From NCBI GenBank assembly GCA_019925795.1, contig CM034311.1, positions 20,768,231 to 20,832,230 of the forward strand: a stretch of DNA of 64,000 nucleotides, written 5' to 3'. Position numbers and translations under genes: made by a program. Positions 34,216 to 48,100 of the stretch are shown here, in pieces. Within the stretch, counting starts at the first letter, position 1; each line of letters begins with the position of its first letter. The notes beneath the pieces were generated by a model. The model ran no database searches, had not been told where the DNA came from, and saw only the letters and a list, made by a program, of their open reading frames with translations. Source of the stretch: Dendrobium chrysotoxum. Its lineage: Eukaryota > Streptophyta > Magnoliopsida > Asparagales > Orchidaceae.

Positions 34216-37200
34216 AGAATCCACTTGGCCGGTTTTGTTGAACTAGCCCTAAATTAAAGTGTGGGAGAGTAGGCAGCGAGTGAATTAGTAGGCCAAGCAA
34301 GCATGGAGCATAGTAGGTGGGTCAGAACCGTGCAAATGAGGGAGGAAACACATTTGTGAATGAAAAGATGCAGTTCTTTACGAGGAAAAATGTCTTTTTG
34401 CTCCGTCTAGTTAAGCCAAACGAGAGCAAAGATAAAAGTTTCAAGGATATTGCTGTTCGAGAGGAAGAAGGAGAAGGAATGTTGGTTTGTAAAATTTTTC
34501 ATTTTGTGCAAATTGATTCGTGGCTTCAACATAAGAAGAGATCAATATTTTAATTAAAGGCAAATAAAAGAAATTGGGTGAGAGAGAAAGAGAGAGAGAT
34601 TATGTGGAAGAGAAAGAAGGAGAAGAAAAATAAGAACAAGGGTAAGTAATATTTTATTTGAGAATATATAAGCTTATGGTTTTTTTATTAAATTTTAGTA
34701 ATTTCATTATATAATTATATCCAATAGGAAAAAAGAAAAATAAGAAGATATAGTTCATGTGATATCAATAACACCATAAGAAGGACAAATTGAGGCACTT
34801 AACAATTTATATATATGTTTATATTATTTAGTCGTATGATATTCAACATAATTAGAATGCAAATTAATGAATGGAGTTATCCGAAATTACTCTAGGTAGC
34901 ATTTTGATTTTTAGATTACTAAAATTATTATTATTTTGGGCAGTGGATTAATCAAATTATTGGGATGATATCAGAATCAAGCAATGATTCTCAAGAAATT
35001 TAAGTAAGAGTTTCACATATATAAATGGAGATTTATCTTAAAGATAAAAAATATAGTTTTAAATATTGGTGTAAAATTTACATAATTATCCTTGATTTTA
35101 GGTAATTTACAAAAGAAGGTTACTTATGAATTGGAGAAATTTGAAAAAGGATTTCAGCTCATGGAAAGAAGTAAAGTGGGTTTACAACACTTTCAATTCC
35201 TTTTTGTTTCATTTCAATTGTTGAATATTTATGCATATGTATTTGTTTATATTTAAAATTATGATAAACATCAAATTGAGTGTGACTAAGCAATCATAGC
35301 TTACATATATGTTGTTGGAAATGATTACACAGATTAATAAATATATGTAACAAAAATAAAAGGAATATAAAGAATTGGTATATGTAAACAAAAAATATTG
35401 AAAGGGAAAAAGTGCATCCATGCAAACAAATGAGTCCCCCCCCCTTATGATAATGGTTAGGACGCAGCATACTCGTGCATGTTAAATGAAAATGAAAATG
35501 GTTGTACTTTCATTGGTACAAAATTTGATGAACCAGCCTTCTCCTTCTTCTTCCTCTTGGTCAGCAAAAATCCTTGAAATTTTTATCTTTTCTCTCATTT
35601 GGCTTAACTAGACATAGTGGAAAGATATTATTCCTTGTGAGGAGTTGCATCTTTTCATTCCCAAATGTGTTTCCTCGCTCATTTGCATGGTTCAGACTTG
35701 CCTACTACGCCCACATTCGCAATTGGCCTGCTGGTTCGCTTGATGCCTGCTTGCCCGTGCTTTAGTTTAGGGTCGGTTCAACTGAACCAGCTAAGCCGGT
35801 TTTTACATGAGATGCTTGCCAAAGGTGAATATTAATCACTTCAAAATAAACAAATTGTCATTTTTCGCCTTAGATTTGTTAACAATTTGTTTATTATAGT
35901 AATGTTAACTATAAGAATTTATTAGCACTAAAAATAACCTATTTCTATTAGCCTTTCACATGGGTCTTCATGCAATATCTTTAAATCTAATATTTGTTAT
36001 GCTAAGTTGGTTATTGTGTTTGTTGGGTTAAATAAGGTCATAGATAAAAAGAGAACTATAGCTCAAATAACTTATTTAGTAGTTCCCCTAACCATTGAGG
36101 GGAAATCTAGTGAAGGTGATGTGGTGCATCATAAGCCTATCATAAGTTCTACAACACATAATTAAGGAGAATAACTAAGTTTTGAAAAGATATATGGTTA
36201 TGTATGTGAACATGTGTGATTATAAACACCTTGTGTCGTTTGATTTTGTTTGTTGGGTATAGGGGACTATAAGGAGATGTTATTGATTATAATGCATGTA
36301 AAAAGGTGTTAATTTTATTATAGGATTCATCATAGTCCACAAGATGTAAGAAGAAGAGTGGAGATAAGTCTTGAGCAACCCTTGCAAAAATCAGCCAATA
36401 TGGGTTCAATTTGGACTCTTGCCTTAGCTGAACCACATGGAAGTCAAATAAAGTCAATGAGTGGCACTAGGGGAAGTCCAAGGGAGTTTAAAAGTCATCC
36501 CAAGTCAACACAATCCCTACCCACCAAATAAAGGGCTAGTCCCCTCCTCCATCCATTCTGCAACCACATCCTGCATTCATGTAACCACTAAGCGTTAAGA
36601 AATTTGAAGTTTTCTTTTTTAAACATGTTGGAATATATTTTAAAGTATTTTAATACTATAAAAAGGGATTATTATCAAAGATAAAAATTCAATCATAAGT
36701 TCAAGCATTTCCCACACTTTTCTCCCCTAGGCTTGGTGGTCGAGAGCTGTAATTACCTCTACTACATTATTGACTCCACATGTAATGACCTAAATTGAAT
36801 CTAATAAGAATTTATAAATTTATTTAATATCTGTTGAATTTATGTGAGATTTTAGAATTTACGTTTCATATTGAATTTCTACCAAAAAGGGGTTTGTGGT
36901 TTTGAATTAGAAAAATGAAAACATGATAAATAGAAAATTCTTTAGGAGCATTGTGACACTCTAGTAGTGATGCTTCCTTCTCTGTATGTTGGAAAGTGCT
37001 TGGGGTGTTGTGATGCTAAGGTGCTAGGGGAGTGGTGTTGTGATGTTGGAAAGTAGCGTTGCAACTCCAAGCTCTCTATTTTGAGTTCAAGAAATTTCCC
37101 CTTGGGAGTGCTGCGGTGCTGAAGATGGTGGCCCTACAGCATTGGGTCAATAAATATTCTTGAAATTTCCTCAATTCCATTTGTTGAGATCTCCATCTAG

Positions 37201-40200
37201 AGAGAGAAGAGAGGATATTATATAGAGAAATTAGAGTTTGAAGGCATAGAATTGATTTCATCCATCAAGCCAATTGAGAAAATTATTCATCTCGAGGTAA
37301 GTTACCAGTACCCTGCGTTACATTTCAATTTTGACATTTGTGTGGGTACTTTTGGAGTTCTATATGAATTTGGTTAATACAAATGAAAATTTATGAATTA
37401 TCATATAACTTTTAGTATGTTGTTAAATGGAACATTCTGGTCATGTTGAAAGAATAAAATATGAATTTTTATTAGGGGCTTTGGTTCGTACACTACTTAA
37501 ATATTTTTATGAGTATGCTGGTATTTCTAAAAATTACTACAATACAATAAATACTTTAAAATAATATTGTGAGTGTTCCTCATGAATAGTTTTTTATTTG
37601 TTAATGTTGAATATATATACTAGTTTTACCTCATGTACACTACTAATTTATCGTACATGGGCAATTTTAATGTATTCATGTAACATGTTAGATATTGCTT
37701 AAACATGATGAATATGTTAATGTTTCTATGTTAATGTGATGAGATTGATATATTATGTTCATGTGTTAAAGGATATGTGGAGGAGGGATAAATGAGGTGT
37801 TACAAATGATGGTTGTTTTATATTTTGTGCAATACAAGTGGAGTTATAAGGGCATGTGCACACATATAATTTCTCCATCTGTGCGTGTGATATTTCTTAA
37901 CAGATATGAGATGAAAAAGTGGAGATATAAGTGAAAGTAGAGTTATAAGGGGAATCAGATTAATATAATCATATAGAGGTATAAGGATGCTTCGAAAAAT
38001 GTGCTATGTGAAAGTGAAACATATTTTGAATTATATGTTACATGTTATATATCATCATGTGTTTAGTTATGATATAATGTTCATGTTCAAGAAATGTTGA
38101 TGTTATTTCCTTTAACATGTTCATACTATTGACATTAGTCGTACTGTTCGATCATGTTAATGATAGAACATCATCCAAACACTATATTGATTTAATTGAA
38201 ATCGTACAACTTTTTATTTAGATAATATTTAGCTCTTGCGTAATTTATTTTGAAATATTGAATTTTAAATTCTTTAATAGATTTTGTGTAGGCTAATGAG
38301 CAAGTGTTTACTCATCCCACATTATTTACATGTCATTTCAAGAAAAGCTAAGGCCCTGATTGATTAGAAAAGAGTTGATAAAGTTAAATTCTAGACTGTA
38401 GGTATGCTTCTGTTTATAGATGCATTTTTTATAATCTAGTTATTGATGTGTTTTGGGATATTGTGAGAGAATATTTATTCTCGATTGTTGTATATGATTG
38501 TTTTGATAATATGAATGAATGGATGATGATCGATACATTTATGTTCACTATTGCTTAATGTATTTAGATGGCTCTAGATGTCATGATTATTGATGTGTTA
38601 AATTAGAAATATGAATAATTCTTCCAATTAGATCTTAGGGCTTGACAAGGCATGCCATTTGGTAAGAGTTGTTTTATGTATTTTCATATGTAGTTCCTAA
38701 TCTAATGTTTTTTTTTCAATTCCTACATATGATTTGTTGTATTAAAAAAATCAACCCAGTTAATTTAAAATAAATAAATAAATCTCTTGGAGAAAATAAG
38801 TCAACCAAATTTGGTTCTCCATGACATAATCTTGTTTTTACATCCAATTCACCATCTTAACCCCCTTAAAAAATCTCAAAAACTCCAAAAATTAATTATA
38901 AAATCTCCTTCACTTTCAAGTGTTTCCATCCATCTTCCTTTGAAAAATGTCAAAGAATAAGGAATTGATGTTAAGTTAGCTAAATTAAGTTCAATATGAC
39001 CTAGTTATGGATTTTCTCCCATTTGTCCTTCCTAAACCACTTAGAAAATTACCACAAGATCCATATCACTTATTTACATATTCGTAAAGCATCTCAAAGG
39101 ATCCAACATTTAAAAACCCTAACTATCCTTGTTGGCGTATATTTTTAAAATCTAAAAATTCCACATGATCCTCATGACTTGATCATCTATCCTAAACCAG
39201 AGTAGGCATAAGCCTTCAATATTCTCATATCTTGGTGTGCTTGATCTCTCTAGGGTTACTTATAATCATTCTCTAGCTTTAAGTTATTCTTAATATTTTG
39301 ATAATCTCTGTTAATCTCTATTCATTCCTAAGTTAAGCCTTTGGTTAGCTTAATTAGAAAACTTAACCAATTCCATAGATTAAGCCAACTAGGATCAACC
39401 TTGGATAAACCTTATGACCTAATTGAGCTGATCAAACCTACACGAGGAACCTATGCTTCGCAAGATTCCAATCTTATTTATCAATCTAGCAAACTTTGAA
39501 TAAAGTTAATAATTGATCAAACTTAATTTTTGCTTAACCCTATTTAGATTTACTAGTATATTTAGTGATTTTAATATTAAAATATCTCATCCAATAGTTT
39601 GATCATATTAGATTTGATCGTAATTTGCTATTTTTGAAATGAGGTCATAGGTTTGGCAAAAAGTTAACCTAACCCTAAACCCTTTCAATCATTTATTGAT
39701 AATAAAAGTTTGCATCATCATCGAGGTATCCAATATCATCACTAAGATTTTTAACATCATCATCGAGGTGTCTGATATTATCTTTGAGATATTGGATGTC
39801 GATGCCAGAGTAGACAAGTTACTTATTGAGGTAATTAAGGTCATCAATGAGATGGTTGAGAACTTGTCAAACTGATCAAGAACCTTTTCAAGTTCGTTGA
39901 ATCTTAATTGACCATTAGATCCACCTAATTTGGATAATTGACCCCTTGAACCAAAATTGACCCAATATGACCCTTAAGGCCAAAATGATCATATTAATTA
40001 AATTGGCATGAACTAAATAACTAATTAACTCATATAAGTTAACTATAAACCAAATTGACTCAATTAAACTTTAACATAGCCAGTTGAGCCCCAATTGACC
40101 CAAGTTAACCTTTGTTCCAAATGAGCTCAATTGAATCCTTAGGTAACTTTAGACTTAACCCCACCTAATTCAGTAACTTAAGCTTAAACCCTACGCATTA

Positions 40201-42457
40201 ACCTAGGATTAAGAGATGATTATTATATTTTGTATATGCTTGTAATCAGTCAGCACATATTAGCTAGGTAGGTTGACTCTCTAGTTTTAGGACTTGGCTT
40301 ATGACAATGATAGATTGAATATCATTATTGAGTGATAGTTCATTTGATAATAAAAATCATCCTATCATAATAAAACCTTATATAATTGAGCACGAATACA
40401 AATGCCCTAAGATATGTCACCTTAATTAATTTTAAAAATTTAACCTGATTAAATTAAGCCATATATAAGGTCTAAAGTCTTTAAAATCTTTTAATTCTAG
40501 TATTTGAAAATTTATAAAAAAAATCCATTTATTTTCAACCTTTTGAAATACTATTAAATATATTTTAAAATTTAATTTTAAAAAAATAATATTAAATTAG
40601 CATGCCTTAGTTTGATTGGATCCCTTTTAATGGATAGCGTGGTAACCCGTCAAAGTCATATGAGATGAGCCTTACAATGAGAATTTTTGCACAGATTTAG
40701 GTGCTGTGATAGGTTACAACCCCTTAGCCATTTATCTCAGTGAGGATATCGCTAGGTTGAAATTTTATTAGAGGATCATACATGTGCATGACATACAGCT
40801 TTGTGTGATACATTATGATTCATTTGTTTAATGTAACTAATTTGGCTATTCTCCAACACTATGATTGAGATATTCTTATTCCATGAGTTTGACATTCCTC
40901 TAATTGCACTTTTATTTATACTGGGTCATGCATCAAAATATAAAAATACTAGCTCAGACATTTCTATTATGAAATAAATTTTGAATGCTATATGATTTTA
41001 TATCAATGAGGTGATATATATTCATGGTTTATTTATTTTTAAGTATTTGTATTTATATGAAATATACTTTATTTCACTTAAGAAAGCTTTATATATGCAA
41101 CAAGGTAAAAGCAAATGTTCTCAATCTAGTGTATTTTTTAGTCTAGATCTAGGACTACCTAGGACCAAATAGGATTAGGACCATCCATAATGATAGCTAG
41201 AATTAGATGAACAAGTATACACATCTTGGACCTCATTTATGTTTGTATCTTATTTTCAATCTAATGTTTGTATAGAATTAAAGCCTATGCATGTATATAT
41301 AGAGCTCAACTATTTTTCTTTTCTATTTTTAAATAAAGATTATTTAATTGCATTTGCCTATACTTTATTCTTTCAGCTCAAAAGGTATTCACTTTCTATG
41401 ATTATTTACTTTCATTTGTGCAATTTATAGGTTGCCCCCTTTTTTTATTTTTTACTAACATGTGTAATATGCCTGAAAATTATAAAAATGCAATAGATAA
41501 AATATTTTCTATCAACTTTAATAAATTAATAATCAAATTTAATTTATTTATCCTTTAAATCTAACTGATGATAAAATATTTATATATTAAAACAATTAAC
41601 TATACTGATTGAAATATGCTTGTTATCAAGGAGCAAATAGTCTATGAAAGTAGACAAAAATCAATTAAATAGCTTAAGGCCAGCTATCAATAAGACTACT
41701 TATAAGGTTGGCCATGACTAACTCTTAGCTAGACATGTTACAAGTTGGCCAGCCTTTTTAATTGGAACTTATGTCCAAGGCCTGCAATTGCCACAGCCAA
41801 GAGTAGCTTGGCAGCCTATGTCACACTCCGCTACTGGGCCTGGAAGAAAATTGCAAGAACTCAATGGTAGGGTGCGAGCTGAACAAACTTGACAAAATAA
41901 TTATAAAGCAATGGAAATATAAGACTTTAATAATTTGTGTCTACTAATAAACCATCAGAGCATCTAAATCTAAAGTTATACTAACTGACCACCAAATATA
42001 ATGAAATTCCACAATACAATTAAATCAATTAGATAACTCTAACCTTAAACACCTATTAAAAATGAGCCTGATGAAAGAAAATAGAAGTTCTTCCAGGAGC
42101 AGCATAACTAGCAATTTGAAAACTATGAAGTAATATGTGTGAGTTTGCAAGAACAAATTTAGTAGGTAAAAACTCTACCATGTAAAACATAAATGGCAAG
42201 GCATGACATAAATATGAGCAAAGAGAAGGGTATAAGTGGAAAATAAGAATTGGACTAAAATAGCTTCAATCAATGTATAAGATATGAAATTTTTGAATAA
42301 ATATAATTCATTTATTAAAGCTTCTTATATAGCAAAATTCATAAGGAGTTATTTGTGCCAACCAATAATCATTGCATTTAAATGCAAAAAAAATTCACTT
42401 ACAAGCATGCAATATTTAAACATCCATAAATGGCTCATTAGTCATGCATTATTTTTC

Positions 42458-42461
<4 letters not shown>
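34216..42461. other. AT-rich region without recognised genes
   Basis: Over 8 kb with no frame longer than 78 codons. It may contain decayed LTRs. TACTATAAAAAGGG near 36650 is TATA-like. A GTGTTGTGATGTTGGAAAG phrase at about 37035 resembles phrases at 1720-1860. TGTCACACTCCGCTACTGG near 41819 resembles a gypsy LTR start. There are poly-C (35437) and poly-T runs. 39720-39840 has a short ATCATC-GAGGT-TCTGATAT repeat. Nothing is supported well enough to name. Confidence 0.4.

Positions 42462-42525
<64 letters not shown>
42462..42525. repeat. (TA)n microsatellite at RTE copy B 3' end
   Basis: A pure TA run of about 64 bp that abuts the (degenerate) CAACAACGACGACC tail of RTE copy B. It obscures any target duplication on that side. 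Confidence 0.95.
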
Positions 42526-42527
<2 letters not shown>

Positions 42528-43227
42528 ACAACGACGACCATAGCATCAAGCCTTTATCCCACTATATAGGTTCAATTATATAAATCCTTTTTCTCCATTT
42601 TGCCCTGTTAAAAGTTAAATTCTCATTTAAATCTAATAAAGAAAGGTCATTTCTAATATTTTCTAACCAAGTCTTTTTAGGTCTACATCTACCTTTCTTA
42701 ATATAAGTCAAATCTAATACATCTACTTTCCTAACCAAGTCATTAGAAAGCTGTGATGTTATGTGACCAAACTATCTAAGGTGACTCTCTCTAATCTTAT
42801 CTTCCACTAGAGCTACTCTAACACTTTCATGTATATGCTCATTTTGTATCCTATCTCTAAGACTAAAGCCACTCATCCACCTGAGCATCATCATCTCTGT
42901 AACTCTTAACTTAAAATTACACTTCTCTTTTAATGGCCAATATTCTGCACTATAAAGCATTGCAGGTCTAACCACCATCTTATAGAATTTTCCCGTAAGT
43001 TTGAGGGAGACTTTCTATCACACAACAAGCCCGATGCATTCCTCCACTTTAACCATCCAACTTGAATTCTAAGAATAATATTCCCATCTATTTCACCATC
43101 ACTTTGAACAATAGACCTAAGATATCTAAAATGTGTACTCTTATTAATGACTTGATCACCAAAGTCACAATCCCCCCAAAATAACTATTATTACTAAAAG
43201 TACACTCCATATATTTAGTTTTAGACA

Positions 43228-43655
43228 ATAAAGGTAGATTTCTTCTGGCGTTTGGACATTCATGTGTTCATTGGGATGTTTCGCGTGTGGAGCTTTTAGC
43301 TATTCAATCTGTGAAGGATATCATTAAAGAATGGATGTTCAATTACAAGGGAATTATCACTAAAGGTGACAACTCTAACATTATCAAATTTCTTCAAGGT
43401 GCAATAAGCAAATATGGGCAGGAGTTGGAAGATCTTGCTTTTATCAAGGATTTCAACCATGTCATTTTTAATTGTATAGATAGGAATTGTAATAAGTTAG
43501 CAAATATGTGTGCTAACTATGCTCTCTTTAGTAATTTTATTTGGGAAGATTTTAGTTTGAATAAGGTTCCTTCTTCTTTTTTTAATTTGTTAAAGGAGGA
43601 ATCGACTTTGTAGTTTGTAATTATCTTTTTAGTTATTAATGCAGCTGCTTGCTTC
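43228..43655 (+). pseudogene. L1-type LINE RNase H-domain fragment inside RTE B
   Basis: The frame 43287-43613 translates as VELLAIQSVKDIIKEWMF, then ITKGDNSNIIKFLQG, DLAFIKDFNHVIFNCIDRNCNKLAN and MCANYALFSNFIWEDFSL. This is the RNase H-like (RVT_3) tail of plant L1 ORF2. It ends with a TAG 4 codons after LLKEE. It lies inside RTE B, where the RTE word TTTTAGA appears on both sides (near 43218 and 43662), compatible with a short target duplication. Only this 3' end of an L1 is present. Confidence 0.75.
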
Positions 43656-43799
43656 TTCATTTTAGATCTACTCAAATGAAATCCTTTAGACTCTAAGGTT
43701 GACCTCCACAATTCAAGTTTACCTTCAACTCCCTCTCTAGTCTTATCAACAAGAAGAATATCATCAGCGAAAAGCATATACCAGGGTATAACCTATTGC

Positions 43800-44859
43800 A
43801 AATGTGATGCAGACAACTAGATAGAAAAACCAAACAGAGAACACAATGGCTAGTAGAACTTTCTCAATTCAAATAAAAGTAAGCAAACACCAAAAACTAA
43901 TTTAAAACAAACCAAGGTTAGAAAAAATGAAACTAAAATTAAATAAAAATAAGATACCCTCAGAACAACCCACTAGGGGTCACCTCACATGCAATGAAAA
44001 GGTAGGTTAAGTGCTTAAAGACATGCAAACCAAGGGTCAACCATAGCTACTTTGGGCCAACGTCCAACCATAAACTCCTCCGGCAAATGCTACCAAACCG
44101 GCCAACTAACACCTTCAAAAGCTTGAGAAGAAAGATACAAGTGGAGTGGAAACTTGTGAAGAGAAGAAGTAGATAAGAAGCCCAAGAAGAAATCAAAGAG
44201 AGGAGAAGAGAAGTGGAAAAAGCTCGCAAGCTTTCTAAGAAGAAACCCTCAAGTTTTTAATTAGTTTTACTTACCAAAAATATGCTCAAATGTCACAAAA
44301 CAGCCACTATTTATAGGAGAGGAGAGGGAGCCAAACAGCCGCCCAATTAATCCAATCAAAAAAGGGGAGGCAAAAGGCCAACATGCAGCTGAATGGAGCA
44401 GCACCCGAAAGGCCAGCGGGACACAACCACCGAACAGACAGTGCTAGGGGGAAGGAACCGAGCAGGCAGAGGAAACGAATGGCCAAAAATAGGGGAAATG
44501 AACCCAGACAGCAGGAATAAAGGCAACAGAAATTCAACAGCCAGTAATAATGAGCTGATGAACCCGGACAGCAGGAATAAAGGCAACAGAAATTCAACAG
44601 CCAGTAATAATGAGCTGAAAACATAGCAGCTCCCAACAAAACCAAAATAGTTAAGCCCAAACCGAGAAGCCCACATCAGCCCAAGAGCCAAGGCACCAAA
44701 GAAACTAGTAAACCCAAAGTAAAATATGTCCAAAGCACTACCTACTCATGATCATTGGTTGCCTTTCATCATAGGGTAGCAAAATAAAAACAAAAATTAA
44801 ATATAGCATTCATATTACAATAAAACTAAAAAAAAGTGAAAATTGCATGCATCAAAATG
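43800..44859 (-). mobile_element. Solo LTR inside RTE copy B
   Basis: A 1,050-bp unit (43805-44854) with short inverted ends TGATGCA and TGCATCA, flanked by a perfect 5-bp target duplication AAATG (43800-43804 and 44855-44859). It splits the RTE word GCAAATGTCTAGTGAG. There is no internal coding region, so it is a solo LTR left by recombination. On the minus strand CCTATAAATAGTGG (about 44304-44317) is a good TATA box, giving the orientation. It contains a perfect tandem duplication at 44505-44620. Confidence 0.9.
44505..44620. repeat. Tandem duplication in solo LTR
   Basis: Two copies of a unit of about 57 bp beginning GACAGCAGGAATAAAGGC and ending AATAATGAGCTGA, differing by a couple of bases. 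In the minus-strand frames it reads as repeated WLLNFCCLYSCC, which is only the repeat. Confidence 0.9.
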
Positions 44860-46972
44860 TCTAGTGAGAACATCCATGACTAAAGCAAAAAAGATATGGG
44901 CTTGCTAATCCTTGATATAATCTAACAGAAATAGGAAAATACTTGGTCAAACCACCTTGAGTCTGAACACAAGTGACAGCTCCTGCATATAGCTTCCATA
45001 GTTGAACTACCCGGCATGAATCCAAATTGATTTTGAGAAACATTAATATCACCTCATAACATATACTCCATAACTCTCTCCCATAGTTTTAAAGTATGAT
45101 ACATTAACTTAATTCCTCTATAATTCGCACAATCTTGTTCATCACCTTTATTCTTAAAAATAGAAATCCACACACTCATTCTCCACTCATCTCGCATCAT
45201 TTTAGTTTTCAAAATAACACTAAAAAAGTTTAGTAATCCAAGAAATTCCTTCATCTCTTAAGCATTTTCACACCTCTATAGGAATATCATCAGGTCTAAC
45301 AGCTTTTTCACACTTCATTTTCTTTAAAGCCTCTCTAACTTCAGTTTTACTAATACGCCAATAAAAACAAAAATATTTATTTTTATTTAGGGTGCTAAGG
45401 TCACTAAAGTCAATCACATTATCATAATATTCATTGAAAAATTTATAAAAATATCTCACCCACTTTTGTTGAATATCCTCCTCCAATAAAAACACTTTTT
45501 TATCTTCATCCTTAATACACTTCACTTGAACTAAATCCTTACTACTCTTATCTCTATGTTTGACGACCTTATACATATCTTTCTCCCTCCTTAGCATCTA
45601 ATCTATTATATAAATCATTAAAAGGTAAAATCTTTGCATCACATATTGCTTTCTTAGACTCCTTACTGGCATCTTTATACCTTCCCAATAATCAAAATTT
45701 TTATATCTAAACTAATTTTTATAACAAATCTTTTTATTTTTTATCTTTTCTTACACATTTTGATTCCACCATCAACTATTTTTACAATTAAAAGCTTTTC
45801 TCTTTGATACTCCAAACATCTTTTATAATATTTTTAATATCACTAGCTGCTTTTTCCCACATAACATTACCTTCCTCATGTACTGATAAAATCTTAAGAT
45901 CTAATATCTTATTCTCAAAAATAGTTTTATTAATATTCTTTAAATACACACATCTAATCATAGATCAATGCTTTACTTTATTTTTTATTTTTACCCCTTC
46001 ATCATAATGTCCAAAAATAATAAGTGATGTTGGGTGTATAAACTTTCACTTGGAATAACTTCACAATCTTTGCAATCTAAACGATCTATTTTTCATATAA
46101 GAAAATAATCAATCTGAGTTTTATATATCCATTCCTATAAGTGATGAGAATTACAAAATCATAAGCTAAAGAAAAGTCTAATATGATCTTACCACATTTA
46201 TTAGTCACTCAAAACATATAGCCACCATGAATGCTTTTAAAATCATCTACCTCTCTACCAACATGCTCATTTAAATCTCCTCCAATAAAAAATTTTTCTT
46301 CAAAATATATCTTTTGTATAATTCTTATAAGTCATTCAAAAATTTTAATTTTGAATGCATATTCAAACCTACTTGAGGAGTATAAACACTTATAATATTA
46401 ATAATCTTAGCAACAATAATAATCCTTAAAGATATAATTCTATCTCCAATTCTATTAATTTTTACAATATTATTCGTTAAACTCTTATCTATAATCACAC
46501 CTATACCATTTCTAGTACGACTCGTATTAGAATACTATAGTTAAATCCTAAACTATCAATCTCCTTAGCCTTCTCTCTAACCCATTTAGTTTTCTGAATG
46601 CATAGAATATTTATTTTCCTATGAATCATAATATATATTAATTTCATTACTTTGCCTGTAAGGATACCTATATTCCATGTTCTTATCCTAATTTAGTTTC
46701 ATATACTAGTTTCTTTGCCCACATCCATCCATGATGTGGGAACCCTTGCCTATTTAACACTACACCCGAGCACCAGTGCAACGGCACTTACACACTTATT
46801 GATGTATTCAAGCCATACAGCGCGTCGCTTCCAGGGAACTCTCTAGCATTAACACAATGTATTAAAGGATTCATGTCAGGATTATTCAAAAAAATTTATG
46901 TTGGCTATCGACTACCTAACACAACCCTCCGCTTTTCTCATCCAGGACTTGAGACCTGACAACGACAGTTTT

Positions 46973-47453
46973 AAACATTTATAGTTGATTTGTTACAATA
47001 CCTTGCTGGAAAAGGTAAGCACCAATCCCAAGGGAAATAAATGTTCTAAAGAGTCTTCACTCTGAGAAACCATCGGTCCGGCTAGCCAATATCCAAATGA
47101 TTAAATACCAATATTACATACATCATACATACCAACATATCTTGTATGCATATCATATCATAGTAATAATACTTGATAAAGGTTATAACACCATTAAGCT
47201 CAATTATATATACTACATAATTCATGATTTGTATGGGCAATTGTTATTCATAGTGATTGGAATAAAGTAAATGAATTATTTAGAAACTATGCAATAATAA
47301 ACATGTCAATGCTAACTATCAGATCATGTTAAAAAGAAAACTAGAAATATTGTGAATGAATTAGCACATTTATCATGTATTATTAACATACAATAAGTAA
47401 CAAGAGATTGAACCCTAATAAGGAAAGATATGTTTATCCCTTAGTAAAAAGTC
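46973..47453. other. AT-rich spacer between RTE copies B and D
   Basis: No coding frame. TTCACTCTGAGAAACCATCGG near 47057 looks LTR-like, but no ends are found. Confidence 0.35.
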
Positions 47454-48100
47454 ATCTACCAACTAGAGATTATACAACAACAACAACAACAACAACAACA
47501 TCAAGCCTTTATCCCACTACGTGGGGTCGGCTACATGAATCCTTTTTCTCCATTGTGTCCTGTTAAAAGTCAAATTCTCGTTTAAATCTAATAAAGAAAG
47601 ATCATTTCTAATATTTTCTAACCAAGTCTTTTTAGGTCTACCTCTACCTTTATTAATATAAGTCAAATCTAAGACTTCTACTTTCCTAACCGGGTCATCG
47701 GGAGGCCGCCATTTTATGTGACCAAACCATCTAAGACGACTCTCTCTAATCTTATCTTCCACTGGAGCTACTCCAACCTTTTCACAAATATGCTCATTTC
47801 GTATCCTATCTCTAAGGGTAAAACCACTCATCCACCTAAGCATCCTCATCTCTGCAACACTTAACTTAGAATTATGCTTCTCTTTTAATGGCCAACATTC
47901 GGCACCATAAAGCATTGCAGGTCTCACCACCATCTTATAGAATTTTCCCTTAAGTTTGAGGGGTACTTTTCTATCACACAATAAGCCCGATGCATTCCTC
48001 CATTTCAACCATCCACCTTGGATTCTGCTGATAATATCCCCATCTATTTCACCATCACTCTGAACAATAGATCCAAGATATCTACCAACTAGAGATTATA
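47454..48100 (-). mobile_element. RTE-type LINE copy D, short and young-looking
   Basis: A 0.6-kb 5'-truncated copy. Its tail on the plus strand is (CAA)n followed by CATCAAGCCTTTATCCCAC at 47475-47519. Its 5' end is at about 48083, corresponding to copy C about 56755. The target duplication ACCAACTAGAGATTATA flanks it (47458-47474 and 48084-48100); ATCT next to it is shared with the RTE sequence and could extend the duplication. The frame 48008-47517 is open for 163 residues and ends at the same stop as copy C, so few mutations have accumulated. Confidence 0.93.

Larger units (their letters stand above)
42526..46972 (-). mobile_element. RTE-type LINE copy B, near full length, twice interrupted
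   Basis: Reads from the 5' end at about 46972 (matching the CACTGCCGTTGCCAGGTC start of copy C) down to the degenerate (TTG)n tail at 42526. The start region with TGGATGAGAAAAG and the TAGTCGATAGCC phrase, the endonuclease (46700-45700), reverse transcriptase (45597-44860 and 43785-43640) and C-terminal part (43225-42560) can all be followed. It is interrupted by a solo LTR (43805-44854) and an L1 fragment (about 43228-43655) and has a deletion of about 180 bp near 45005. Frames are broken throughout. At 45712-45714 it has TAG at the same codon as copy C. Confidence 0.88.

Noticed and set aside
44307..44733. Minus-strand frames of 117 and 125 codons with hydrophobic repeats
   Set aside because: They arise from the tandem duplication inside the solo LTR and overlap each other in different frames.
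42417..46995. TTAAACAT words on both sides of RTE copy B as a target duplication
   Set aside because: The left word lies about 110 bp outside the RTE end beyond the (TA)n run, and similarity stops after eight bases; it is probably chance.
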